From: Apium graveolens
Taxonomy: Eukaryota > Streptophyta > Magnoliopsida > Apiales > Apiaceae
DNA: 64,000 nt
Reading direction: 5' to 3'
NCBI RefSeq assembly: GCF_009905375.1
Contig: NC_133649.1
Span: forward strand, 236,000,201 to 236,064,200
Positions 21,132-33,928 of the stretch are shown in pieces (the first letter of the stretch is position 1; each line of letters begins with the position of its first letter). The notes under the pieces are model-generated. The model worked only from the letters and a program-made list of their open reading frames with translations, made no database searches and had not been told where the DNA came from. Made by a program: the position numbers and the translations under genes.

Positions 21132-21179
21132 TTTCCGGAGAGTCTATTTATTTAAATAATATAGGTACCTTAAACATAT
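21130..21179. repeat. Right copy of the 50-bp terminal direct repeat of the caulimovirid
   Basis: Identical by eye to 12425-12474. On the viral strand it precedes the primer site. Its last base is shared with the TCACC target duplication, so the exact junction is uncertain by one or two bases. Confidence 0.85.
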
Positions 21180-23126
21180 CACCATAAAAAGGGTTTCTGA
21201 ATAATTTACATATTCTTTGCCATTATTACAATTCATAAATATACATAAGTCTGACACAACAAAAGTTGAAAGCCTAGCCTACTCGGTAGCTCCTACCTCA
21301 GCTACAACGGCATCAACGCCTACAGGAAACTGCAGGAACGTTTCCTAACCGCTCACGAATTGGGAGCTCGATTCTGTTCATCTTGTCTATTTGATGTTGT
21401 GTGATGAGAGAAGAAAGCAAGGGTGAGCAACAAACCCACCAAAATAATATGTACAATGATTAACAATATATGAGCATTCTCATAGTATTCATGAAAGTCT
21501 TGGTCAAGAAGAATTGAACCAAGTTTGTTATCTTAACGCGACCAAGTCGCAAAATATTCAGTATATATACATATATACTTTTCACAATCTTTGAAATCCT
21601 CTGACATGTATAATATACAAAGAGTTTCAAATTATAACTGTATAAAAATATCGTTGCAAGGTGATCTCATATATCTAACCTTGTCTCAACGTTTTTCTGA
21701 AAATCTTTGACATGCATAAGATAATCATTTACTAGATATAAGTTTAAAAGATGAAGTTACAAGATACTCCAATATACTTATATCTTTTCCGAATACTACT
21801 TGAACTACCACCATTCAAGTTATAATTAGTTCATCCCATAGATGAAGCTACACGACAAAACTTGTATAGAATTAATCTTTGAGATATCATCAAAATGAAA
21901 TGAAGTTACAAGATACTTCATTTGATGAAAACATCATTTTGAAAACTAGACCCTGCCAATACTTAATAATCGCCCAGCCGTAGCCTTTCTATCGAAGTGC
22001 TCTGGGAAGTGTTGCAGAAATATCCAACCGGATGATGAACTCATTATGGGAGTTTGTCACGCCAGGAAGACCACTTACGATGATCAGTCGTAGTAGTGCA
22101 ACCCCACCATTTTCTACATATAGAGGAGAACCTGTCGGATTTACTTGTCAACCGAACACTGGACTCCTAAGGAATAGACCGTCTTAGCGGAACTTCCAGG
22201 CCAATTGGGCCAATATAATAAGGCTGGGCCAGCGCCACTCGACCACTTACGCCACTCCTAGTTCAGATGAAATCCATGACTCTGAAACGTAAAGCTCGTC
22301 CCCACTTTCCCCAAGTAGAAACTTGTTGATACGGCTCCACCAAGAAGTCCTATCCAGTTGGAAAGGAAAACTCACCGATATTTCCCAGGCGATGCCTGTT
22401 AATGGATTAACTTGTTCCAAGAATTTTACTTCCCGAGTGTTGGGTAAGTAACCAAAAACTCTTTTATCAAAATAGCAACCTTGTTGCGAATATAAAACAC
22501 ACCACAGAGCCAGATCCCTCAGGTTTTGAGCGAGTATTTAAATCCCCTTCGAACGGAGGATCTTAAATATAAAAATGAGTTTTGGGATCCGCCCCAACTT
22601 TTTAAATCATTTTGAAGACTCGAAAACATTTTTAAGAATATTTGGAGTAATGCTGATTTAATAAAATAAATCAGTCCCAATATATTAGAAAATATCTTAA
22701 TATTATTATTTAAATAATATTCCCATAAAGAATAATCTTTATAAAAATAATTGAAGTAGAAGTTTTAAAACTTTTACTTGAAATGAATAATAAATAACCA
22801 AAGATATACTTATACGAAAGTATGATCTTTATTTGAATAATCGAAAATAAGTTTGATTATTGAAACATTATTCTTTAATAAAATAAAGAATATTATTTAG
22901 TAAATAAGCGGAGTCATAAGTCCTCGAATGAATATTCAAAAATAATATTCATTAAATAAAATAAACGGAGTCATATGTCCTCAAATGAATATTCAAAATA
23001 ATATTCATTAAATAAAATAAACGGAGTCATAAGTCCTCGAATGAATATCTTAGATAATATTCATTAAATAAAATAAAGTTATCGAATAAACCTTATTCGA
23101 TTAATAGTTTTGAAAACTATATCCAT

Positions 23127-23166
<40 letters not shown>

Positions 23167-25249
23167 TATACTCGGGAACATCGACTCCCGGTTTTTAGAA
23201 AATGTTCACCTTTGGGTCCCCTATACTAAGGGTATACGCAACTACCGCTTATCTCTAGCATAGGTATTATGCAACTTATAAGCAGTGGAATCAACAGATA
23301 TATATATCAAGATTTACAAAACAGGCATGCATATAAATATCATATCACATGCTCCAATATATCGCAAGACTTTGCTAATAATAATCATGCACTTATCACA
23401 AGATAATGCATATACATATGTACATCACAACAACAGTATAACGGGTAGAAAACTTGCCTGAGTGTTCCCGGATAGACTTAAGCTTAGAGTGGGTCCGATA
23501 ACCTATGAACAACAATATAAGTCGGAATTAAACCCCGGTCGCTTAAGAAACTAGACTTTAACCAATTAGAGCCCTAACGTTCGCTTTCGCGCTTAACGAT
23601 TCACTTAAGTCGCTCGAGTACCCTCGGCTCCACCATTTTTAATAAATTAACCATTAAGAGTTTTAAGGCGATTCTTTCGCGAGTACCTTACCAACTTCCT
23701 AATACACTTGACATAAATGTTTCATACTCCAATTAGTCATTTAAGGTCTTTAAACAATGTTTCAAAGTAAGGCGAGGGGTAATGGTTCGTTCGTGAAATG
23801 CCGTTATTAAAACGGTCGTTTCTCCTAAACCGTACATCGGATTCAAGCAAACCACATATCAAAACGTAGCTTGAAACATGAACTATCTAATCATGGCAAT
23901 GGTCAAAACCTAAAAGTGAGTTCATGGGTCCTGATGTTAAGAACAAAAACAGTCTAAAGTAAATCGGGCATTACGACGGCTATGTTTATGCGATTACCAA
24001 ATTTTATTCTACTCCAAATCAACCACAAACCAACCACAATTCAACCATAAAACCAAACTCCACCCATACCTCACTACAACAGCCCCAACACCTCAAGTTT
24101 TTCCAATTTATATTAATCTCAAACATGAACTAAAACTATTCTTAAGTTCTTTAACTAATAACCAAGATTTACAACTCCAAAAACATCACAAAACCAACTA
24201 ATCTCTACATACACAACAATCAAGCCTCTTATGAACTATAATACTCACGCTAAGCTCTTAACATTCATTAACAAAGCTAGGTTAAGAGATTATACCTTCC
24301 TTGAGAGTAGGAGTAACTAATTAGCTTGGAATCACCCTTGAAAGTCCTTATCCAAGCTTAATCTAAACAAAAACTCAAGAACAAAAAATTAAGTTCTTGA
24401 AAAACACTATTCACCCTCTTCTTCCATGATTTTTAGGAAGAAATTGTGAATGAATTTGAAGCTCAAACTTATAGGATAGCTATATCTATGCATAAGGAGT
24501 ATTAGATAATTACCTCACTAATTAACAAGGCTTGGATCTTGGATTTTGGATTTTCCTTCTTGAAAAAAAGAGAATGGCCGAGAGCTTTCTTGAAGAAAAT
24601 GAAGTCAACTTTGTGTTTTTGTGATTTTGTGATTTGTTTTGCTTGGTTGCTTGCTTTTGTTTTGATTTATTACTTTTAACCATGGTGAATTTTGTGTGGT
24701 TCTTAATTAACCAACAACACACTTCTCTTTGGTCATGCTTAGGTCATCATGTTATGTCATCCTCCCACACTTGTCCTCTTCTTATTGGTTTGATGACATC
24801 ACTCTCCACTAACCCTTTGATTAACTCCTAATTACTTGGCTAATGACCGCTGATCTGTTATACGGTTCGCTTAACTTTCGTTTTCGTTTATCGTTTGAGG
24901 GATCATACCCGGGATCTTATTACTTGGGTTTCCTTAACCTTTCTCAATACATTATATTCCTTTTATGATCCTCTCTTATAATCCTTTAATTTAAATCCTT
25001 TTTATCCTGTTACCTTATACTCAATTCTTTCGGTATCTGGTGGATTTTCGGGAAAAATCAAAGTGTTCGAATTTGGATTTTGACGATCTTTACATACACT
25101 TATTTATCATATAGAGTACTAATACGATATCAGAATAACAATAAAAGAACCCCTACATAGTGTGGCATGAAAAGTTTTCTTATTCAGCAATATCAGCAAA
25201 AACACTATTCATAAGGGTAAAAAAAATTCAAAATTTTGGGGTTATTACA
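21179..25249 (-). repeat. Right (5') LTR of Gypsy A, second part
   Basis: This resumes at TCACCATAAAAAGGG, exactly where the first part stopped, and continues to GTTATTACA. The two parts total about 4.28 kb, matching the left LTR. It contains the tandem repeat (about 22910-23080), the TA tract (about 23125-23170) and a second copy of the candidate exon (21297-21381), which here has one extra base. Confidence 0.9.
21297..21381 (-). pseudogene. Candidate pre-gag first exon in the 5' LTR of Gypsy A, one-base indel
   Basis: The same ATG (21381) and donor (GAG|GTAGGA, GT at 21296-21295) as in the left LTR, but the span is 85 rather than 84 bases. The extra base changes the frame after codon 14 and brings a stop. 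Either this copy decayed or the left copy lost a base. Confidence 0.35.
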
Positions 25250-25254
25250 AGAAG

Positions 25255-25855
25255 CAACATGAGTAGGTATGAAGCAATCAAGGTGCCTATCCTGAAGATA
25301 CATGAATATCTAATCTGGAAAGTCAGGATGACCATGTGCTTGGAAGCCACGGATCCTGAATACCTAAACAGGATCTATGATGGTCCTCATAAAAAAATGA
25401 AGGTAGTTGTTTCGCTTACATGAGAACTAGATAAGATGATAGACAAAGACATGAAGGATTATACTCCTGAAGATATCTCCTCTATCATGAAGGATGCTAA
25501 GGTTAGACATATCCTGCACAACAATCTTGATAATGTTATGTCCAATAGAGTCATTGGACGTAAAACAACAAAAGAGATATGAGATGCATTAGAAGTAAAG
25601 TGTCAAGGTACAACTGCTATCAAGAAGAGCAGGAGGACAATACTTATTCAAGAATATGAGCACTTTGATTCAAGGGACAATGAGTCCTTAACTAAGATCT
25701 ATGACAGATTTCAGAAGTTGCTGAATGACTTATCCCTTGTCAACAAAGAATATGATTTGGAGGACTCAAACTTGAAGCTCCTACTTGCTCTCCCTGAAAA
25801 GTGGAACTTTAAAGTCTCATCAATCAGGGATAACTATAAACTTAATATAACATCC
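25255..25855 (+). pseudogene. gag: Copia A gag, second fragment
   Basis: This continues the frame cut at 2460. It contains the Copia Gag segment with EYLIWKVRMTMCLEATDPEY, later RTILIQEYEHFDS and LLLALPEKWNFKVS (UBN2/gag-polypeptide type). Stops occur near 25421 and 25580. At 25855 it is cut by Copia B and resumes at 57657. Confidence 0.75.
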
Positions 25856-27165
25856 TGTTGTGCAAGACATGCCTGTACTCTTACAAGACTAAGTCAAATT
25901 GACAACCCTAAGTAAGTTGTATTGAAATCTAAGTTTGCATTTTCTATTGTAACATTTAATTCTGCAAAAATGTAAATAGACTAGACTGAAGTATTTTTCT
26001 GTAAACAGTCTCAAGCCTAAGAATAAGCTCTGGAAGAAGATCATGAAGATCACGCCTCAGAGAAAGTATGAAGAAGTTTGGAGTTGAATAAATCTGTTTT
26101 GTGAAAAACATTATAAGTCAAGAAGTCTACAAGTCACATATTAAGTGTTATAGAGAAGTCATTAGAGAACTCCAGAATGACTTATCGAGAAGTCAAGAAA
26201 AGTTTATAGAGAAGTCTCAGAGATATTGACAATGTCAAATTGAAGACATGAAGATTGGAGATATCGATAAGTCGAAATTATCACTAGAGATCTCAGAGAT
26301 ATCGACAAGTTAAATATCACTAGAGATCTCTAAGATATCGACAATTCATTTCTACATTAGAGAACTCAAAGATATCGACAAGCCAAATTGAAGACATGAA
26401 GATTGGAGATATCGATAAGTCAGTTCTACATGCAGAAATTTAGAGATCTCGACAAGCCAACTTCTCTTATAGAGAACTCAGAGACTTCGAGAAGTCAAAA
26501 CAACTATAGAGTAATGAGATATCTCGATAAGCCAATATACTTATCGAGATGTCAAGCTCCCTATATACCAAACTAGAGATCTCGAGGTAAAACTCAAAGT
26601 ACAAAGTGCAGATCAGTTAAATATCCAAGATTATCAATCAACAAACAATCCAATCAGTTGGATTGACAAGTCTACAAAAAGCAGCTTGAAGAGTACAAGA
26701 TCAAAGGGCAAGATTAACTGGCAAAGTAAAGTCACAGGTTGGCAAGATTAGCAAGATATACTAATCCAGAAATAGAAAGATTTGATTATCCAAAAATAGG
26801 GTTTAGTACATGCTATTGCATGCTATGTAAAAACCAGTATTTACTTTTCTATAAAGTAAACACTGGATGCTTTGTTTCAATGTAATAATTTAGATCAAAA
26901 AAATGTTGTATTCTCTCAAGTAAGAAGCTAAGCTCTTTATCAACAAAGAGCCTAGAAATTTTGTAGCAAGACATTTTTAATTTTAATATAAAATTAAGTG
27001 AGTTTTGAAAGATCTGTGTTCACTATTGTTATATGTTTAATTTCAGTATTAACACATTTCACTGCAAGATTTAATTTACTTTGTTAATCACCATAATTAA
27101 TTCAAGAAAAGTAGAAAAACACAAAAACACATTCACCCCCTCTGTGTGTAATTCATTACCTAACA
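25856..27165 (+). repeat. 5' LTR of Copia B
   Basis: Begins TGTTGTGCAAGACATGCC and ends CATTACCTAACA. It aligns throughout with 56350-57656, with visibly more mismatches than between the LTRs of the two Gypsy elements. U3 holds the TCGATAAGTC-type array (26160-26590) followed by a TATA box at 26572-26578. Confidence 0.9.
26160..26590 (+). promoter_or_regulatory. Palindromic motif array and TATA box in the Copia B LTR
   Basis: At least ten variants of GACTTATCGATAAGTC-like half-sites occur (for example GACTTATCGAGAAGTC at 26179-26194 and GAGATATCGATAAGTC at 26258-26273). The array ends at CCCTATATACC (TATA at 26572-26578). The same array is in the 3' LTR (about 56680-57060) and in the noncoding DNA before the extra 3' gene (50806-51250). 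Confidence 0.7.
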
Positions 27166-27166
27166 A

Positions 27167-27180
27167 GTGGTATCAGAGCA
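27167..27180 (+). promoter_or_regulatory. Primer binding site of Copia B
   Basis: GTGGTATCAGAGCA follows the LTR by one base. Its last 13 bases fit the initiator tRNA-Met site except for the final position. Confidence 0.8.
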
Positions 27181-27216
27181 AAATCTGAAAGTAAATAGAT
27201 TCAAGATCTTGGAAGA

Positions 27217-27414
27217 ATGAAGACACAGAAAATCAGTAGCATCAAAATCTCTACTTTTGATATGACCAACTACACTCTATGGAAAAAGAAAATGTTGCTG
27301 TTTATCAGGATGGCCAATCCACTATACATTTAGATCCTCAAAAACGGGCCCTTCACTCATATGGTAAGAGTTGAGGAATCTACAGATGGAGACATGGTCA
27401 TTCCAGCTCATTAT
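27217..27414 (+). pseudogene. gag: Copia B gag, first fragment
   Basis: The ATG at 27217 opens a Gag N-terminus with FDMTNYTLWKKKMLLF, typical of Copia Gag (tyrosine-x-x-tryptophan-x-x-x-M region). It is cut at 27414 by Gypsy B; the target duplication is ATTAT (27410-27414 and 45181-45185). Confidence 0.7.
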
Positions 27415-27682
27415 TGTGACGCCCTCAATCTCGGGGTTAGAAAATGAGGACTCACACACCTTTAATCTAATAATTAAATAAGCATAAACCCCGATTAACT
27501 ACTAACAGGATCAACATGATAAAGTATGAGACAAGATTACAAATACCAAACATAAAATATAACTTACAACCCCAAAATATTATTAAATAAACATAATCGA
27601 TTCCGGCTGGGGACCGACATATAACCCATTGTATTTTTACAACTATCCTTCTAAGCGCTTGCTCACTCAGAAATACCACTAC

Positions 27683-27763
27683 CTTCTCTAGCAACCGGAA
27701 GCCCTCAACACAATAAGGACCACCAGGTACGCTCTTACGAGCAGTGCGCCTAAGCCTGGCCAT
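27683..27763 (-). CDS. H3-tail-like LTR exon, copy in the 3' LTR of Gypsy B
   Basis: The same 27-codon exon as at 41184-41264, beginning MARLRRTARKSVPGG, with donor AAG|GTAGTG (GT at 27682-27681). It differs from the other copy at three residues near the end but keeps the first 17 unchanged. Being in the 3' LTR it would not normally head a transcript of this element. An out-of-frame ATG lies 19 bases upstream. Confidence 0.5.
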
Positions 27764-30481
27764 CTTCTTGCTTAACTGCCATGGTTAGATTAAAACAAAA
27801 CATATGAGTATAAAACTCAGCAAGTAAGTATATAGCAGTTCTACAATATTAAATCCACAATATACTTTACCAAACTTAGGGAATTCGACTTTATTTGATC
27901 TAGGTGGCAGATTTCCAGCTTTTGGGTTAAGGAAAGGTATTGAAGGAACAATATGGAGCTTTTAAGAAACAGGGCTCAACGTAGGATGAAAGCCGACATT
28001 CATCACAAATCATTAAAGGATCAGAATAGATCTTTCAGAAAGAGGAAAGCAAAGGTATTTCACTATATGGAATCAATTATATGGTCAACAGATTAAAAAA
28101 AAATCAGGGTTCTTGAGCTTTAAGCTTCACACTAACATAATCAACTCTTTTCAAAACAATATAAACCATTCTTCATTTTCAAGAATCAATTTCTGAACAG
28201 GAAATTTCAGTTTCATTTTAGGTAATCAATATAGAACCCTTGATTGGACAACTTTATCGATCAGCCCGTACCGACCTCCATCCGGTCTTTAAGGTACCAT
28301 ACGGCATAATTTCAGCCTTAAACTGGACTAGCCCCGCTAGACTCTTACAATGACTGGACTAGTCCCACTAGCCTCTTACGTCCAATCCAATCCATCAGGA
28401 ATTCGTTTGGAAAACCTTGAGTTGGAAAAAGTAGGTTTTCTAAATTCATTTTTATCATTACCAGGAATATGAAATCATTCGGACTCTTTCGAGTCGAAAC
28501 TCATTCTTAAGTCAAATTTCAAGAAAACAAAGTTTGGGGAGTGATTCAAGACAAGCAAGGAACAACTTTAAGGATTCTTTATCAAGGATAACAAGGTACT
28601 TAAAATAGAAGGATCAACATCTGTTTAGGGATCAATAGTGTGATCAAGAAGTGAGGTATCATTAAATAGGGTTTGCAAGGATAATCATAGGGTTCAATAC
28701 AATTCATGGCTTAATAAATGACTTGAACAGAAAGGACAGGTTACCAAAAGGGTTGAATCAGTAAGCTTATCAATAACAGTGTATCAGAATCAAAACAGGA
28801 TATCTCAAGTCATTAACAGGGGTTCATTATTAACGGTTCCATACTCTTCATGGTATGAACAACACCCTCTCTATAACCATTTTCACAAGTAATGAGAGTT
28901 ACTTGCCTGAATTTGCTTTCCTGAAGGTTGAACTACTGCCACCTAGTATACCCTTTCCTTTCCTCGCCTGAATGCCCTCACGCTCCGGATCTACAATAAA
29001 ACCAAAATCTTAATCAGTTCTCAACTCTCGTTCCCAGAACGATCACTCAATTATGATAGCTCGATTATACTCTTGACTCAAATATACGAGTATAGCTTAT
29101 ACACATAAGCACATAGCACATAACACATTCCTTTCTCGTAACCTTTATATCTTTATATACATATCGATCGACGCGTACTTGCTTAACCTTAACTATTTCT
29201 TAAATCACACCAATATAACTCTTACGAGTACATGATTTATTCACAATTAAACCTTTTAGGACCATAACTGTCACTTATAGTTCTTTAATAACAAACCATT
29301 TAATTCCCTTTTTCTTTTATTCCTTAATTCGAACCATAACAACAACCAATAACACAAATGAATCACATATCTCCTAGGATTTCATATGCAATCACTTAGC
29401 AAGGTATTGGAACCAAATCAGTCGCTTTTCTACTTATATACCATTCGGCCATACACGCAAAACACAACCACGTATACTCAATTTCAATCTCATATAATCA
29501 AACACAAATAATGCAAATCACAAGAGTCATTTACGCAATTAAACTTCATCCTTTTTAATCAAAAATCCAAATCATAATCACATTAGAATCAAAAATCAAC
29601 ACCTTCTTTTAATTATCAAAATTTGAACACAAACATCATCCAATCATTGTCATGCAATCAAGTTCTCACTAGCCACTAAGATATTTAGCAAAAATCAACT
29701 TAATTCTCTTTTTAAGCATAAGACCCATTCGGGTTTTCCAATAATCATGCATGCAAGGATCAATTTTTGACATGCAAAGTTTTATATCATATTTCCAACT
29801 TGTTTTAAACCTTAACTTAGTCTTTTGACTTATTTTCATCAAAATTTTTGAATCACAAACAAAACATCAATAATGACTCGGGCTTTAATCAAATTATTCA
29901 ATCGACAAGCATGCATTCACTTAATCATCAAGTAAATCTCTTCTAGACCCATTTTTTATTCGGCTAAAATCAAGATTCACAACTCAAGGACTAAACATTG
30001 ACATGCATTACTTGTTCTTCTTTAAAACTAACATGCAATCACATTTTTCACTAATTAGGCTTAGCTTTTACTAAGATCAAGTCATCAAATCCAAATCTCC
30101 CTTTTTATTAGTACAAAGCCGAACCAAAATCCCCAACATGCAACCCTCAAACTTAATTTTCTAAACATCAAATCATTTACACACACATCAATAATCAAAA
30201 CAAATCCATTTCCAATCACATACTCAAGTTTTAAAGGAAATACCAAAAACTCTTTTGATCTTTCAAAAACCAAACATGCAAGGCTTAAAATTCATATTAA
30301 CACCTCATTAAAGTTCCACCGGCTCTCCTTAGATCATAGCCGGTGGTGGTCGAACTTAAGAGAGCCCGCAACGGGTCTCCTCTTGAGTTTTAAACCAAAT
30401 AATGCTCTTGAATTTACTCTTATAGTTTTGTATCAAGAAATCAATGTCCTTGAACACAACCATAGAGATCATCCCCAAAAC

Positions 30482-33400
30482 TGTAATATTCGGGATATAT
30501 CGTGTAATTATTTTTTCTAATAAATAATTAATATATGTGTTCCGTATTTTTTCTGTGAATTATTTGTTAAGTGTTAAATGTGTTTGGATGTTTAAAAATA
30601 TTATTAATTGAGTATTTTAATTTTTATATGTCCAAAATAAAATATAGATAATTGTCATATCTTCCTAATTATTTTTATGTTGATTTATGAATTTATAGGA
30701 ATCATATGAATTTTATAATATCTTTTTCCGGGTATTTAAAATCTATTTTATAAAAACGGGAACCAACCGACGTCATCTGTTGTTACGTTTTTAGAACCCG
30801 AAACTCTTCCGAGAACTCCTTCCTAACCCAATTGTAATATTCCGAGCATTTTCCATGTTTTGACTTTTTCGATCCGGCGTACGGTTTGTCCTTCGCGGGT
30901 CCTGGCGCAACATTTTCGATACAATATTCGTTTTGGTAAATCAATAAAACTCGTATTTTCGGTAAACGGGAGCTTTTTATTAAACTATCACAATTATCAC
31001 CTCGTAGTACGTGTAACCAGGCGCTGAGACCAAGACCGCAGTACAAATTGTACTAATTTGGATAATTATCCCGAAAACCGATACCGTTTGGATCAGTTTT
31101 TACAAATAAACGTACCGTTTTATATCCGGAATGATCCAACGGGATACTAATTTTCTGTAATTATAAATAGCCTTTTACCGTATTTTATTTCGTATCAAAA
31201 TCATTTGAAGTCAGCTAAATATATAATTTTTCAGAGAAAAACCTTATATTCATATAATCTTCTGAAAATCAAACCACAAATCGAAGGTGTTATTGATCTC
31301 TGTTTTCAAAGCTTGAGTAACCAAAACGAAGGATTTGAGGAGTACTATCAGATTCTGAGCTTCGTTTTACTGCAGAAATCATGGTTATTTTTCTATATTT
31401 TTATTTAATTTCGATTTTTTTTAAAAAAATATGAATTTATGTTCGGATGATTGTTTGTATGATTTGATGATTGCATGTTGTAGAGCTTGTTTTCCTGATG
31501 ATTTTCATATGTCATACGTCTTATTTGGAGTTCAATAACATGTTCAAAATTGAGTTTAATTTTCGAATTTTGAAATTAGGGTTTATAACCCGTATGAATA
31601 TTTTCAATTGAAATTTGGGCCTTTTTGATTTAGGGGTTATTAGCTGTTGATTTATAGTGGGTTGTGTTCCTTATGAAATTTGTAATCAATTGGTATATAG
31701 CTCGTTAACGGAGGATTAGTGAATCGAAGGGAGTTGTGTTTTGAAGATTTACGATGTTCGCCAGGAAACTAGCGATGTTCTTGGCCAATTTCCGGCCAAG
31801 TCTGGGGTATTGATGTGTTTTGATTGCATGTATAGATTCCTGGTGATATGTAGTTTAATTCTGGAGCTTGTGGTGGTGTGGCTGTACCTGGATCGCCTTC
31901 TCCGGCGAGACAGGGTATTTTCCGGCGAAGTTCGACGGTGAACTTTGCAAAATTTCATTTCAGTCCCTGAGGTTTTGAAAACGAAACAGTTAGGTCCCTG
32001 AGGTTTCTAGAACTTGCAAATTTTGGATTCCTGTTTTAAAAATATTCAAAATCATATTCCCTATTTATTTTTATTATAGAAATTCGATTTTAATTTCTGA
32101 AAATTCCAAAAATTATTATTTTAATTCCAAAAATTATTTTTAATTCAAAAATAAATCTGAATTAATTAGTTAATTAATTTCAGTTAATTTTTAATTGGTT
32201 AATTAGTCAATTAATTCAAAAATTAATTGATTAATTGATTAAATTAATTATTAATTGATTTTAGTTAATTATTTAATTAGATTTAAATATTTAAAAATGA
32301 TTTAAAAATTCTGAAAAATAGTTTCGAGCTTTAAAATATTATTTTAAATTGTTTTCAAGGCTCGATAATTATTATAAAATTGTTTTGAAGCCAGAATTGG
32401 CTAGCCGAACCCTGTTTATTACTCCAAAATTGATCCAACGATCCGTTTTAATTCCGAAAAATATTTTAAAAATCATTTTAAACATCCGAAAGCCTGTTTA
32501 TGACCCGAGACTTCGTTATAAACGTTATATCGTTGATTATGTGACGTGTTATGTGCTATATGTGACTTGTTGGTTAACTGTCGGTCTATATATTCGATGT
32601 TTACTTGTTTATTGCGTAACTTTCAATCCGTTAATCGGATTTGGGTGAAACGAAGGGTAGATAGAAGTATGTGTCGAATAGAATCGTATAAGTTGAATAT
32701 TGATAGATGTTTATGATATGTGAGCAGAAGAGGCAAGGCGTAGGAAAGGGAAACAAGTAGTCGAGGAGTAAGACAGTCGTGACTGAAAGCGAGTGCAGTA
32801 TAATAAGCTAGTACCAGGCAAGTGTTCTGAACTTTCTCGAAATATTGTAGTGATTGATAGTCATGTTTTATATTGCAAGTGCTTTGAAGCACTGAACCCT
32901 AAACCCTGATTCCAGTTATTGATCTTGAGTCGTAAACCTGATTCTTTCTAGACCATTGATTGTTGTATACCCAAATACGAACCTCAAATATACGATACTA
33001 CTCCACAATTACATACAGACTAAATATCAAACACTGAACCAGATTGCTTACATACTCAAACCATTGTATCTTATGCTTTGAAAGGCCAAATCCTTGAAAC
33101 CTTGAAACATTGTTTCCTTTGTTATCCAATTCTTTCACTACCTAGCATCCATACTTTAAAATTGCCATATTGATCCTTATGCAGATTGAAACCATTTTCA
33201 TTATTGAACGTCCAATGTTGTTAATGATTTTGTTTATTGCTTATTACTGTTTATTCTGTTATTATGTTAGAATTGGATTGTTTTTATAAAATTGTGGACC
33301 AGATTCGTGGTCAGACCATATAATGGTCAAGTTAGGCCAATATATGCCTTGGATCCAGTAGTTAGAGCAGTGCTGTGTGCTTTGCTCGGGGTTAGTGCGT

Positions 33401-33928
33401 GACTGATCAGCAGCCTAACCTTGGTTTTTAAAATGAAAATATAATATTCAATTCTAAATCATAATCTATTGTTCACTTGACATCATAACCATATTCACCT
33501 GATGATCATTATTCTCAGTTTTGTCACTATGACTTGCTGAGCTAGTTAGCTCATTTGTGCGATATTGTTTATGTTATTTTCCAGTTAAGAAGGAACCGGT
33601 TGGTACCGAGGATCCCCAGTCCAGCGCGAGAGCTAGGGGTTCAGGTTGATCGAGTTGAGCTAGTAGGCTTCTTCTGGAATAATTTAAGTTTGTAAAAGTT
33701 GTAATATTGTTAATTACTCAGCTCTGAATTGGAATAGTTGGGATTCGAATGTTTGTAATATAAGTAAGTGTGTTTGGCTTATGTGCATACTTTAACCTGT
33801 TGCGGTCCGTGGTAGTTGGTAAGTAGGATCACTGCATATTATTATTATCTTTATTATTGTTATAAGCAGGTTATAAATAGTGTGTGTGTGGACCCCAAAC
33901 TTCTGACCCAGGTTTGGAGGGCGCCACA
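30482..33928 (+). mobile_element. Solo LTR (3.4 kb) of a third chromovirus-like Gypsy family
   Basis: Begins TGTAATATTCGGG and ends GGAGGGCGCCACA, with the perfect duplication AAAAC on both sides (30477-30481 and 33929-33933). No gag-pol, primer site or polypurine tract is present, and no second LTR. Near its right end ACTTGCTGAGCTAGTTAGCTC and CCAGTTAAGAAGG resemble the equivalent part of the Gypsy B LTR on the other strand, so it is a related family in plus orientation. It probably formed by recombination between two LTRs. Confidence 0.8.

Larger units (their letters stand above)
12425..21178 (-). mobile_element. Endogenous caulimovirid (plant pararetrovirus), about 8.75 kb, nearly full length
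   Basis: The insert interrupts the Gypsy A LTR. The LTR words on each side share TCACC (12420-12424 and 21179-21183), a 5-bp duplication. A perfect 50-bp direct repeat sits at the two ends (12425-12474 and 21130-21179). All genes lie on the minus strand, in an order typical of polycistronic Caulimoviridae: movement protein, coat protein with zinc knuckle, PR-RT-RNase H, transactivator. A tRNA-Met primer site lies at 21118-21131 and a TATA box at 13003-13012. There is no integrase. Several adjoining frames overlap by TAATG or ATGA, as in reinitiating caulimovirid mRNAs. Separate small ORFs suggest a soymovirus- or caulimovirus-like genome plan, but I cannot assign a genus. Confidence 0.9.
2461..25249 (-). 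mobile_element. Gypsy A: Ty3/Gypsy chromovirus (Tekay/Del-like), minus strand, carrying a nested caulimovirid
   Basis: Two LTRs of about 4.3 kb flank a 5.5-kb interior. The ends are TGTAACACCC and GTTATTACA, and the whole is flanked by the perfect 5-bp duplication AGAAG (2456-2460 and 25250-25254). A primer site lies next to the right LTR and a polypurine tract next to the left LTR, so transcription runs on the minus strand. The interior is badly decayed and partly out of order. The best piece is the C-terminal chromodomain-type tail at 6772-7176. The right LTR is split by the viral insertion at 12425-21178. The element landed inside the gag of Copia A. Confidence 0.9.

Noticed and set aside
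31205..32892. Several 60-99-codon frames inside the solo LTR
   Set aside because: No family resemblance, overlapping on both strands, and the sequence has clear LTR ends with target duplication.
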